Of a stretch of DNA of 64,000 bases, positions 45,801 through 56,401 are shown piece after piece. Both the position numbers and the translations under genes were made by a program. Source of the stretch: Ridgeia piscesae (Eukaryota; Annelida; Polychaeta; Sabellida; Siboglinidae). The first letter of the stretch is position 1. Each line of letters begins with the position of its first letter. The stretch spans positions 207,001 to 271,000 of the forward strand of contig JAODUO010000438.1 of the NCBI GenBank assembly GCA_025642075.2. The letters are read 5' to 3'. The notes beneath the pieces were generated by a model, which saw nothing but the letters and a program-made list of their open reading frames with translations, was not told the origin of the DNA and did no database searches.

Positions 45801-48752
45801 ATTTATAGATTACACTGCCACTGACGTAAACAGTAACTGGGTGACTGTTCTCTACAGGTGGTAGTTGTGCTGTGCTAGAATAGGGTGTTATTAAAGGGGG
45901 TATTTTTGTCAGTCGTGTCTGGCACCACCCCTAGGTGGCTAGGTATGACGGGAACAACACAGTACACCCTGCATACCTGGTACATTGGCTGCTATCAATA
46001 TGACAGGTCTTTTCAGAGTTTTTGCAACAGTTGAGTAGGCCGACTAGAATGGTCTGTTTTTCTAGCATTTTCCCTTTTCTTTGGTGTCGGTCGCGACGTT
46101 GTGGAATGCAGACGCTTAGTGTGTTGTGTAACTGTTATGTTATATCCTCTATACTATGCAGACATTTGATCATCTACACCTTGTCTGACTTCCTTCTGGT
46201 GTATTATAAATGCGCAATCTATTTGGCCCATTACAGAGACGTATGTTGATGAGGTAACAGTCCGACCCTTAGTCAAAAAACATGTTTACGCTGTCTGTAA
46301 TTTAATACCCCAAAGTGTGCATTTTACCGTGCGAACAGCTTGTGTGGAAGCCATTTACATCAATGCCAGTGGCTCCGTATGCAAGTATTGAGCCACTAGT
46401 ATTGATTTGCCTGTTTAGTATTATTCAATGACAAACCAGTATCGTTTTGGAAATTTATTTAAGGAGTACTGATCCATTTCATCTGTGTACAACCAGTTGT
46501 GGCAATGCTAATCATTAATGTGGGTGGGCCTTTAAACTTAGAACCATTACGTTAGTTAACTCTAGTGACAAGTTGGCCTCTAAATTGTCTCCGTTGTAAA
46601 TACCCGTGTAGTGGTCAGTCACCCTGTCTCGGAGGCAGCCCCTGGTGACAGTTCCTGTGTTGCTTGCAGACTATTTGACGACATTGAGCCAGCATTGAAG
46701 GCGTGGTCAGCGAAGGAACTCAAGGTGTACCTGTTCTCCGCGGGCACAGTCGACACACAGAAGCTGCTCTTCGGCTACTCTGCCAAGGGCGACCTGCAGG
46801 AGGTGAGTGTAGACATAGTGCACCTTTTGGGGGTGCTTCATACCCCACACGTGGGTGGGTGTTAGTAGATACCGAAGTGGTGACAGTAATTGGACGGGAT
46901 AGCTCGTTACCATTGATGTCAAAATTAAACCATAGCAGGTAGAGTACTAAACAGAAGTGTTGTCAGAAGATAAAATGTCATCAGGTATTACATGGTGTAC
47001 CATAATTTAATTAATTGCTTATACCTTTGCAGTTGCTTCCCTTTTTATTTATAATGGAATGTGTGCAGTGATTAAGTTCACAGACTCCAGATGACTAGTA
47101 GTGGTTTACTGTTGTCAGCCTAAACAGCTTCAGTTTAATGGCTTCAAAAGCTTGGGTTGTCATTGTCAACGTAACTTATTAAATATGTTGTAGACACCAA
47201 TCACACCATACAGATTAATCTCCTGTCGTTGCACTAGCATTCCAATTTTACCAAAATACACGGTGTCTAGTCCATAAATTGTGAGCCAGATTGCATTTTT
47301 TGTACACAGTTCACTGCCAATGTGTCACCTGTGTGGCCGCGATTTACCGGTAATGCAGGGTTCTTACGGGACCTTGAAAGTGTTGAAAAACCTTGAATTT
47401 AACCAAGTAGAATTGAAATGTCTTCAATCTTACTGTGGGAACAAAATTGGTTGGTCCCTCGGTTGTGACAATCTCCAACCGTAGGTGGGCAGCCGTCTTA
47501 GCTCTGCATTATTATTGGCATCTGGACATCCAACGTATAACTCACATGCTCATTAGGCTGGGACTGCAAAATTCATCACAATAATGATGTGAAGTGATTC
47601 AAGTTTTTGATGTCTATGTATTACTGCAATTAAAATAACTTATGTTAAAATAGTCTTGAATTTCTTTGTGAAGTCATGCATAGTCTTGAATTGAATCAAC
47701 TTTCATAAGTGACATTTTGTGTGCAGCTGGTGAAGGGCTACTTTGACTTGACGGTGGGAGGAAAGATGGAGAAAGAGGCATACACGAAGATAGTGGAAGA
47801 GATGGACCTGAAGCCAGAGGAGGTCATCTTCTTCACGGGGGTAACAGCAGGTAGGAAACATACTTCTTTATGGGGCTAACGACATGACTCTTGTGTAGCC
47901 CAGTAACAAATGCACTGTTCCTCTAGTATGTGACCATCCGGCAGCAGTTCTTAATTTGAGTAACATGAATTAGGTTTCAGGGCAAAAACTGATCAATCTA
48001 GCAATGTGAAGAACCAGTGTGCATCATCTTCGTGGCATTTCTGGAGTATTTAAAATCATAACGGCTGGTAACACAGTCAAATAGGTTTTGTATATATTTC
48101 ACTTTTGCTACAACAGAAATGCTCCTCAGCCCAGAATTGACAGAGTAGTAATTTGTAACAGGAAGTCTGTCTAGAACATGGGAAAGTCAAACATCAAAGG
48201 GTAGTGATTAATTCTACTTGCTTCAGCATTATTGACTACAATTTTTTTAACTGGATGGTTTGTTTACCATTTCAACGTATTGCAGGTGGAATCTTTCACA
48301 TTGTGAACATTGCTCCGAGTTTAATAAAATAACTAAACATAATTTGGCATGCAGCAAACCTTCAATGTGTATACTGTAGTAATATGAGCTGACAACTCAT
48401 TTTAACCCTAATGGATTTTCAATGAATTTTGGCCATTGTGGTTAAATTTCCAAAGCCTGTTGAATTGTTATCGAGTTCGAACGTTACCGTGATGTCTTGG
48501 AAATGTCATACAACGTTCTCACTCCTGTGTCTTCCACCAGAGGCCACTGCTGCTGCTGATGCTGGTCTCAAGACGTGTATCGTTGTACGTGAAGATATCG
48601 TCTTGACGGACGAGGAAAAGAAGAAGTTCAACACGATCTCGTCATTCACCGAGCTGCTGACGGACGCCGTCGACGGTGAGACTCCGGCAAAGAAGGTCGA
48701 GAAGAAGGTCGAGAAGGAGGTCGAGCCCGAACCTGAGGCTGTGACCGCATAA
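39708..48752 (+). CDS. ENOPH1: Enolase-phosphatase E1 (methionine salvage), 6 exons, 299 aa
   Basis: Span of a spliced gene. ENOPH1/MASA (EC 3.1.3.77) is a cytosolic HAD-superfamily enzyme that converts 2,3-diketo-5-methylthiopentyl-1-phosphate to the dihydroxy intermediate of the methionine salvage pathway. HAD motif I is LLDIEGTTTP (Asp26, Glu28), motif II is KVYLFSAGT (Ser167), and the motif III Lys is in VGGKMEKEAY (Lys201). Between I and II are VLWQMTTGK and LSQIQGHVWREAY, as in the family cap domain. Motif IV is VIFFTGVTAEA where the family has FLTDVTREA, so the metal-binding Asp is Gly226. At 299 residues it is longer than the 261 of human because of a Lys/Glu-rich loop in exon 3 and a Lys/Glu-rich C-terminal tail. 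All six exons chain in phase. Confidence 0.95.
39822..42613. other. ENOPH1 intron 1
   Basis: 2.8 kb. The first 500 bp are CpG-richer (about 40.07-40.36 kb), possibly part of the promoter. Dispersed repeat B copy 2 lies at 41885-41950. No nested gene seen. Confidence 0.7.
41885..41950 (+). repeat. Dispersed repeat B, copy 2
   Basis: Carries ttttttaacctgtccaccca, tctacccgtcaaca and ttttacccgtccaaatgag, matching 27975-28056. Confidence 0.65.
42614..42715 (+). CDS. ENOPH1: ENOPH1 exon 2
   Basis: Acceptor gggttacag, donor gtaagc, 34 codons, phase 0. It encodes ETLCGYIKDNVQEYLENHWD and ends VEALCEQ, matching the family's LFPYIEENVKEYLQTHWE. Confidence 0.94.
42716..43536. other. ENOPH1 intron 2
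   Basis: Contains dispersed repeat A copy 2 (43006-43104) and ends in a C-run just before the exon 3 acceptor. Confidence 0.8.
43006..43104 (-). repeat. Dispersed repeat A, copy 2 (inverted)
   Basis: The plus strand reads gcaagaaatagcag, gagcgaggtggcttagaaaa and aggtggcccacctcactcat; its reverse complement matches 27211-27310. Confidence 0.75.
43537..43751 (+). CDS. ENOPH1: ENOPH1 exon 3, cap domain with acidic insertion
   Basis: Acceptor attgttgtag after a C-run, donor gtgagt, phase 2. The first 30 codons are Lys/Glu-rich (AKKDKEEKVEG ... EEGENDKKD) and unlike vertebrate orthologues. Then VIDAVVKNVLWQMTTGKPTK and the conserved LSQIQGHVWREAYKTGKI. Confidence 0.94.
43752..46669. other. ENOPH1 intron 3
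   Basis: 2.9 kb of AT-rich sequence. Nothing recognisable as a gene, RNA or repeat. Confidence 0.7.
46670..46802 (+). CDS. ENOPH1: ENOPH1 exon 4, HAD motif II
   Basis: Acceptor gttgcttgcag, donor gtgagt, phase 0. The first base completes Glu144. It encodes LFDDIEPALKAWSAKELKVY, then LFSAGTVDTQKLLFGYSAKG and DLQE; the family has VYIYSSGSVEAQKLLFGHS. Confidence 0.95.
46803..47726. other. ENOPH1 intron 4
   Basis: Nothing recognisable beyond intronic sequence. A 67-codon frame at 47281-47484 has no family signature. Confidence 0.7.
47727..47850 (+). CDS. ENOPH1: ENOPH1 exon 5, motif III and altered motif IV
   Basis: Acceptor ttgtgtgcag, donor gtagga, phase 1. It encodes LVKGYFDLTVGGKMEKEAYT and ends EEVIFFTGVTA. 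The codon at the motif IV Asp position is GGG (Gly). Confidence 0.95.
47851..48540. other. ENOPH1 intron 5
   Basis: AT-rich intron without identified features. Confidence 0.7.
48541..48752 (+). CDS. ENOPH1: ENOPH1 exon 6 and stop
   Basis: Acceptor tgtcttccaccag. It encodes EATAAADAGLKTCIVVREDI, then VLTDEEKKKFNTISSFTELL (family LTDDEK..ITSFSEL), then a 29-residue tail with repeated KKVEK units that ends EAVTA before TAA. Confidence 0.95.
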
Positions 48753-50075
48753 GTGGTGCCACCTAGTTTTGTTTAGTTGTTTGGCAGCTGACTATGTCAT
48801 CATATATACAGTTCTTTATTAGCGTCTGGAGTGTTGTTAAGTCCTTCGCGGATTACAGATGTAGTTTCTTTTTCAACGTCTTCACCGGGTTCATGTTATG
48901 AGGCGCGTAGCGGGACTAGTGACTTGTGTTCACGCATGCCGACCGGCCGACACATACGCAGCAGGGAATTTGATGTGTATAAATATGATTACCTCGTATA
49001 TGAGAGCATGTCTTGCAGTAGATGATCTTGTGCGCTTCTGCTTCCTACAGAGTGTATCTTCTTCGTGTATAATGCCCAGCTGTTAGCATTGACGACTCGT
49101 GTGTGTGTGTATGTTAAGACGGTACAGTATAAACATAGAATGGTGCTGCTAGCATTTACTTGACTGTCGCTGGTGCGATGTCGACTGATATTATGCTCCT
49201 TAATTAAGATGAGGTGGTTGTGAAAGGTTGGCACATTGTGAGAGTGTTGGTGCGATTGCATATACGTGGATATGTTCCGAACATTCCAGGGGTCTTATTT
49301 TAATGATTTCGTCAGACGGGACTTGCCCAGCTCGAAAAAGTTGTACTCTGTGTTTCTCAGAACTGGTCGTGCGACAGTAGCTCCCTATCCTGGCAGCTAC
49401 ATGCAACTCCAGTACGTTATCGTTTTACACTGCCTTGATTGTATCGATTCAGTTTGGATAAAGTTTGAGTTTGTGTGTTATGATGTTAGTGACAAGGTAG
49501 TGACAACACATTTCTCCCCTGGTCTGCTATCTTGTGTTGCATAGGTGATGACCGTATGTGCTACTTGAATGTATTTATTGGGTTGAAAAGTGACTTCTGC
49601 CACCATATACACAGCGGACGGACATGGATCTTCGCCCTGTCACCATCGGGATGGTGTAAAAGCTTCCTAGCAGCGTCATTATTTTATTGTATTTATTGGT
49701 CAGTCAAGAAAGACCACCAGCTTTGTATGGTCATCAAGCATAATAATGCACCTTTACTGGCATAATACAAAGCAGATTGTTTTGATTCGTACCGTGCATT
49801 TTTTGAAAAGGCATTTGGGTTTATTTAGTACCCTGGTTTTATATTGACTGATTTTACACTTATTTTGGACTAATCCTGTGTTTTTGTAACATATCAGGCA
49901 TGTGATGTTGAAATTGTTTCTCGAAACGCACAGTTACGCCGACTTCTTACCCAGTGAACTAGAAATCCTCTACACAGTGATTCTGTTCAAACTGTGAAGC
50001 ACACATTGTATTTTTGTACTGTACTTTGTTCAAGTATCTCATATTGTTGCGAATAAAGTAGATTGTATAGTATGG
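48753..50075 (+). other. ENOPH1: ENOPH1 3' untranslated region (extent inferred)
   Basis: The first canonical aataaa on the plus strand downstream of the stop that is followed by a T/GT-rich stretch is at 50052. Short open frames inside (48831-49765) show no recognisable product and fit UTR sequence. Confidence 0.6.
50052..50057 (+). terminator. Polyadenylation signal AATAAA for ENOPH1
   Basis: gaataaagtag followed within 30 bp by tggtgcattgtcttgtt, a GT-rich downstream element. Confidence 0.65.
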
Positions 50076-50684
50076 TGCATTGTCTTGTTAGATTCCATAA
50101 CACTGGGTGGTTCTGAACGAACCATTAACACGTTAAATGTCATAACAGCAAAGATCATCTCGATTCTAACCTTGGAGCAGTGTCAGCCTGACTCCCGTGG
50201 TTCTGCCCCTCCCCCAGTAAATCGGAAGTAACGATGACATGGCTACACAAATGTATCGGCGCTCGGCAGCACACATACATACACAAAGGCGTCTGAAAAC
50301 ACTGACACTGAGCAAAGGCGCGGGAAAATTATGAAACGTCAAATCGGCTCGGTTCTTTTACAGTTAGTTGTCTGTCGTCCTCCAGGTGGCGCCATTACAG
50401 TTGAGTTCGTGAGACGCGGGCACAATGACCATAATACATTGGGCTACTAAATCTATGGTAATGTTGAATAATTATAAGTGTATCTCCCGCGTGGCGCCAA
50501 TGTTAAAAATGTGCCTATTTTGTGCGCATTTGCTTCCTTCTACCGTATGTTTTGATAATTATGATCTTTGCTAGATTAACAAAATAATTACCCAGACGTC
50601 GCCCCGTAATTAAACACGTATTCACAATGGGCGGATTCAGTTGTCTGTGCAGGATGCTTAATTTAGCTAACCAATTTATTAAAC

Positions 50685-50690
50685 ATTATT
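50685..50690 (-). terminator. Possible minus-strand AATAAA
   Basis: The plus strand reads tttatt. It lies 60 bp beyond the candidate stop at 50751. Confidence 0.3.
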
Positions 50691-50750
50691 TTATCATAAC
50701 AGGCCTCGCGGCATTTGCATCGCATAGAGCAGTGACACGTAAACATAATT

Positions 50751-50914
50751 TCAAACAGCGCTGTCTTTGTCACCGAGGCGCAGGACCAGGCATCTGTACT
50801 CGTCGACGCCTCCTCTGAATGGCCGCGTTGCACGCTCCAGCGCGGCAGGTTCAGCGACCTGAGCCGCCGCCAGACACGGCGGGTCTGTCTCCGTCGTCTC
50901 GGCACTGCCCACAT
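50751..50914 (-). CDS. Candidate terminal exon of an unidentified minus-strand gene
   Basis: A GC- and CpG-rich block in AT-rich surroundings. With an acceptor at cacacggctag it encodes about 53 residues (VGSAETTETDPPCLAAAQVA ... VLRLGDKDSAV, then TGA). An AATAAA follows 60 bp downstream. A second minus frame here is also open (Arg-rich), so coding status is uncertain and no family is recognised. Confidence 0.22.
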
Positions 50915-52500
50915 CTAGCCGTGTGTGTGTTGTATGCATAATTGAATATGTACACCTAGATATAAAGCAGGCTTACCACACGCCCAAAGCAGAACTACAA
51001 ATAGGTGTGTGTCTAGTTACTGTCTACATGTGTAAGCTAGGTAAAAAGTGCCACACGCCCTAAGCTGACCTATTAATAGGGGTATGTGTGTCTACCTGTA
51101 GTACGCCCTACCTGTGTGTAATGTGCTTACGTTCCTCGAACATCACAGTAGGTTTGTTGCTAATGTTCAGCGAAGCGATACCAAATAGATGATTCACCAC
51201 AGACCTACTTCAACCGAAATTACCAAGAACAGACTATCTTGCCTACAACATAAGCGACAGTCGACTGAATAACGTTAGTCTAAATTACCATGAGCACACG
51301 CTATATTGCTGAGTAGGGCTACGTCACTGCGAGCCAGCAATACCCATAGGTGATGTTTTGCAATACATAGAATTTATAAAGCCAGCCAATGAAATCGCCT
51401 ACTAGATCAGTGGTTTGCGCGATATACCACCCGAGGTTCGTGCTACTTGCAATGTTTATGGTGCGAACGAGTAATTATGTCGGGATTCCCACCAGTCGTG
51501 TATTCGTCGTCACAATGAGACGGATATTTGCGATGAGTAAGTGAAAAACAGGCAGACAGACAGAATAGAGATGTGTTAGGTTTGGACTCATTTTTTTATG
51601 TTGGAACTTCAAAATTACTTCAAATGTGCGTGGGGACGTACGCTTCTCATTTCTTACGGTGCATAACTGTTTATAGATGAAACATCAGCACATACGTACT
51701 CAACTCTCACGGGCCAGGAAATACCAGGTGTTTTTATGCATAGCATTTAGCGGGTGAATAAGGAAACTTAATGGGAACTTCCTCTTTCCTATGTAACACT
51801 AGGACTTATGCTTCACCATTCATGTAGTTTGCGGCTCCCTGTCACGACATATATGATCTGATTAACGACATGAAATTTTCGCTCTGATTTACTAGATAAA
51901 AACATCCCAAGTTATGAATCTCGGATTCCAACTAAACAGGAAGAATGTATAAAATCTGGTTGTATTTGTCCATAGCATTTGTGTTGGAGAATGTACATAA
52001 TATTATTTACACTATGCCTCATCTGTTTTGTTCTGTTTTATAACTGACAAATCTCAATTGGGTATTGGCCCAGTTACGTTTGGGTGACCCTTACGCACGG
52101 CCTAGAAGTGCCCTGAATTTCGGGGCGTCCTTTGCATTAACCAGTGACGCTTCTAGAATGTTTCATACATTTATAGTACGACAGGGAATGTTACCTGGAC
52201 TGGACGCTTTAGAGGAGTTTATGGCCTACGATAGCTTTTTGATAACAGCAGTGTAAATGTGCTTATGGATGGGAAGCTTTTACCTGGAATTTTGCGCATG
52301 GCTATATCATCATCTTTTGTGAATACGGAGGAGTTGCGCTCAACTGATTATCAAAATAATGTTTTTATTATAACATATTTTTTACAATACCGCGATGTTT
52401 CATTCAAGCGGCATATTCTGCTACGGCATATTGTTGCCGGTGACGTGCGTGACGAGAACTAATTTGACGAATCACGGATCTTTTCTAACCGTTTAGGCTA
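50915..52500. other. Intergenic region with a local duplication
   Basis: Two diverged copies of a roughly 60-bp segment (ccacacgccc...taggtgtgtgtctagtt and ccacacgccc...taggggtatgtgtgtct) at about 50978-51100. Two consecutive short plus frames at 52065-52462 have no recognisable product. Otherwise nothing. Confidence 0.5.
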
Positions 52501-52519
52501 CGTCAATCGTTTTTCAAAC

Positions 52520-52585
52520 GAACGTTCTCATTGGTCTGAAGAACAATCGTTCCTTCCCGAATGTTCCAATAATACCTCTGATTGG
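52520..52585 (+). promoter_or_regulatory. Heat-shock-element-like and CCAAT cluster
   Basis: gaacgttc at 52520-52527 is a perfect GAAnnTTC dimer. ttcccgaatgttc at 52554-52566 is a perfect TTCnnGAAnnTTC trimer, the HSF1 site consensus. CCAAT boxes occur on either strand: attgg at 52530, ccaat at 52566 and attgg at 52581. The cluster is about 200-260 bp upstream of the candidate start at 52778. Confidence 0.5.
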
Positions 52586-52777
52586 TTGTTTGGTTTTGTT
52601 AGCAAATCAAAACCTTCGAATGACTAACGTCAAACGTTGTTTCGAACGTTAAGGAAATAAATTGAGCGCGATTTTGCGAACGCGAAAAGCAACAAGTAGC
52701 AACACCAAGGGACTCGGTCTCGGCCTACAAGTCTGAATAAATGCAAGAATATGCACTGAGCGACTGAACATGCCGTT

Positions 52778-52828
52778 ATGTCGCTGCTGCCGTCGTCGCC
52801 ATGGTTACCACAGTTCTTGTATGACAAG
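52778..52828 (+). CDS. Candidate first coding exon, unidentified gene
   Basis: ATG followed by SLLPSSPWLPQFLYDK, then a donor gtaggc, phase 0. It lies downstream of the CCAAT/HSE-like cluster in a CpG-richer patch. An in-phase acceptor (gttctcacag) at about 53633 would add a short tail ending in a stop at about 53706. Other upstream ATGs exist (52741, 7 codons; 52770, a different frame), so the start is doubtful. No family recognised. Confidence 0.25.
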
Positions 52829-54166
52829 GTAGGCTTTTTGTAAAACAGTGCGAATTATGATGATATAATATATTTATTCAGGATGGCTCAGCTAAATACA
52901 GTGTACATTAAAATATACACTATATATCTTTTCAGTGAGGTCCTCATACACACAATCGTACAGACATGCAATATTAAAAGATGTAAAATAGCATATATAA
53001 ATATGTTAACAAACATAAAATATGGATTAAGTTAAAACACATAAAATCTACAATAAGATACAAACATTGTATAACTACGCGGTAAGCTGCCAACAACACA
53101 ATATGTTGAAGTACTCTATATAACGGGGTTTAAAACATGTTTTACATTTATCTTTGAACTCTTTGTAGTTTTGCAGTGTTATTTAGAGTATTGAAAAGCA
53201 CAGCTCCCTCGTAGCAGAAAAGGTTCTTAGCTGCTTGTGAAATGTTCGCTTTGTTTTGAAATATTATGGTTATTCAAAAAATTGGTATTGCGCTTAAAAA
53301 ATTAGACGTGTACGTTCGTCACTCGCCCTGCGGTCCTCGTTAAACCCCGTCCCACCGTTGCTACATTGTGTACGGTCTGCGCAGTTCTCGAGGTTCTGAC
53401 AAATCCTGAATACCGCGTGTACGATAACAGACGAATCGAAAAATAATTTTGGCTGATTTTAGCCACACGCTGCTCGTATTACATGCAATGTTTGGCATGT
53501 AGAAACAAATATTCGAATACACAAAACCATTCAGCTGCTCCGTTGATCTTGCGAACGGGTTACTATACAACCAATTCCAGAAATTGTTTACTCGTCTTCA
53601 AATTGGAGCGAGTAGTTGCGTCGTTCTCACAGGTGACGCAGTCGCGACTGGCGAAATCGATTAGACCCTCTACTAGCGCGACTCAACTAACATCCGAACT
53701 TCGCTAATTTTGCATGGCAAATAGCATGTCTGGAAGGATGAAAATTACCGATGAGACGTCGATTCAGTCGTGGGAAGAACGCCGAAGCTTCTAAACTATT
53801 ATATTTTGTTCTCCTCGTGCCTTATCATTCGGACCTGGATGGACCGCCAATTTATAGTCGAGTCGAATTCATTGACATGGTGAGCTTTCGTTCGATCCAC
53901 CGGACCGCCAGACCAAGTCCTGAAGCACCTTTGTCCTTCGCTTGGTATGTCCGTGTGAATGAGCTCCGAGTTGACAAGTTTCTCACGTGACGACGACATC
54001 GAGAATATGATGAGGAACGGACTGATGTGTCTCTACTTCAATCACACCACACGCACACGCACACACGCATGCACGTTCACGCGCTCACACACACATACAC
54101 GCACGCACAACAACATCAACACACACACACACACACACACCACGCACGCACGCACGCACGCACGCA

Positions 54167-54210
<44 letters not shown>

Positions 54211-56380
54211 ACACGCACAACAACACACACACACATACGCACGCGCGCGCACACACAAAACACACGCATGTACCCACACACACACAACAGCCATCTACCG
54301 TGTTTGTTTTTCGCAACTTGTGACATCACTTTGCGCTTGACGGACCTCATCAAGCGAAAACTTAGTCTGGATGAACCGTGACTCACAAATCTTCATGTCG
54401 TCCTGGTTGGGAACTTGGGACTAGTTCACATCCGCCGTGTGACCGGCCAGTCACCTGATGGTGAGTCTACCACCATAGTGCTATTTAGAAGCATGTATAT
54501 TGTATAATGTCGCTCACTCCACATTGCCTTAATTCACGCAACTACATGTGTAATTATAATTCTCTCCTAAAAGATGTAGTTGATGCCAAGACTGTTGGCG
54601 CGTTTGTCACGGGCATCCCACTGACTAACCAGTCACCAGTCTTCATTATCACGCCATTCTCTTTCGTTTTTCCAATGGTGTTCTATTTTGTTTAATTCTC
54701 ATGTCATTTTCTCTTTCTGTTTTACCACATAGACTGTTATTTTGAAACACACCGATTCTGAAGTCAATGCATGCGAATACCCCGCGCCAAAGCGCCAGAA
54801 TAAGATTTCAACCAATAAATGATTGTGGACATCTGCGGAAAGAAAACGATTTCGCCGATTATATCATATCTGTCTTCGCACTGTCAGACGGGCAACTACA
54901 ATTATAGAGGCTTGCAACTATAATGCAGTTTCTTGTAGTGCTCTTTGGACTTAGACGTCCGGCTGACGTACTCCAGGAACGGGATGAAAGAAAGCAGAAG
55001 GCCATATACGGGACGTGCGCAAGTGCTGTCACCTGCCGGATATTTTAAAACCAAACGATTATTAGAACTACCTGTACAGGATCAAGCATAATTCGATAAT
55101 GCAATTATACATGTCAGATACAATTAGCTACTTAAGGAGCTCAATAAAATTCGAACTGGCCAAGAATAGAGTGAAAGCCACACAGTAAAACTAATTATAA
55201 TAACAGTTGTGTCCTTCAACAATGTAGGGAATCCGCAACAAAAACACCACTACAAACCTACACGATACTGCCTGTCCTCAAACGTTGCAAGAAGAAACTA
55301 TCTGTGCATTTCGACACAGGATAAAAAGACAAATTCTATTAGTTATGATAAATGTGAATCACTGAATGTATTTTATACCAACTTGACGCTAAAACGCCTA
55401 CGAATTTAGCATTGATTTAGAAACATCTTGGTGGAGAATAAGATCACCTCTTTAAAAATGTAACAATACAATTTTTAACTCCAATTTCTTACATATGCTC
55501 TTTTGTGTGAATTCAGACTGTGACCAGACGATGTCCTAATATGTCACAAATGTTCCTTTTTTGTAATGGAATTCCATTTTCCTATTATAAAGTAGTAGAG
55601 CGCTTGGGTTATAGCATCTACTTCTCACTCTAAACCCAGCTTTGAAACCTGTGCTGCCGCCATGCCAAACCTTGGGCAAGTTTGTTTTCTCTCTGTAGCT
55701 CTAGTTCACTCAGATGTATGAATATCTAGCCATTGAAAATTGTAGATACCTGCGTATGAATAGTCTGTGCATTAACTGCAGTGTGGTGAATGATTCCTAG
55801 AGAAGCCACGATGGTATTTCATTGAACAGGTCTGCCAAGGACTGAATACTGCATGGAATTTCTCACATGGACCTCGCCATATAAGAATATAACTTTTAGA
55901 GGAAACTGATAAATACTAATAGATAGAGGAATAAGAGTAATAACATAAAGGCATTGTAGTGGATGTTGACATGTTCTGAATAAGCATACCTCTGTGTGTG
56001 TGTGTGTGCGTGTGCGTGCACATAAAACTAAACCCTCATAATAACATTCTGACAGTCTAGTTCAGTATTTGTTGGTGATTTATTTATGTCCATGAAGTGC
56101 TATCTACTAACCAGCTGTCATTACCTATGTGGTAGCAGCCATTATCATAAAATCTGTGACTTGCGTGTGTGATCCACCTCTACATTTCTCAGTGTCTTTG
56201 TAGAACGCAGACTAACTTACTGCTATGACTTATTGAAATCAGAACTCGACAACTCGTCAATCTCACAAAAACTTTCAATGAATATTCACAAGCTCAAGGA
56301 ACAAGTGACAACAAACTGGCAAACATTCAACAAAGCAGTCGATGTGTTATTTTTGTTCGCTTGTGAAACTGGCTAGTTGT
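52829..56380. other. Unassigned region
   Basis: Mostly AT-rich, with a CpG-richer patch at 53.3-54.0 kb whose short frames give no family match. A strong donor-like gtgagt occurs at about 54461, but the upstream frame lacks an acceptor. A gttgacatgttctgaataa copy lies at about 55963. Confidence 0.45.
54044..54285. repeat. (CA)n-rich microsatellite
   Basis: About 240 bp of cacaca, cgcaca and caacaa units. The 60-140-codon His/Thr- and Cys/Val-rich frames on both strands are by-products. Confidence 0.96.
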
Positions 56381-56386
56381 TTTATT
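56381..56386 (-). terminator. Possible minus-strand AATAAA
   Basis: The plus strand reads tttattcg. It could end a minus-strand transcript coming from the 58-61 kb region, but no coding exon is firmly tied to it. Confidence 0.2.
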
Positions 56387-56401
56387 CGTAATACGGACAC
56401 A

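Noticed and set aside
53959..54386. 140- and 114-codon frames
   Set aside because: Translation of a CA/GT microsatellite.
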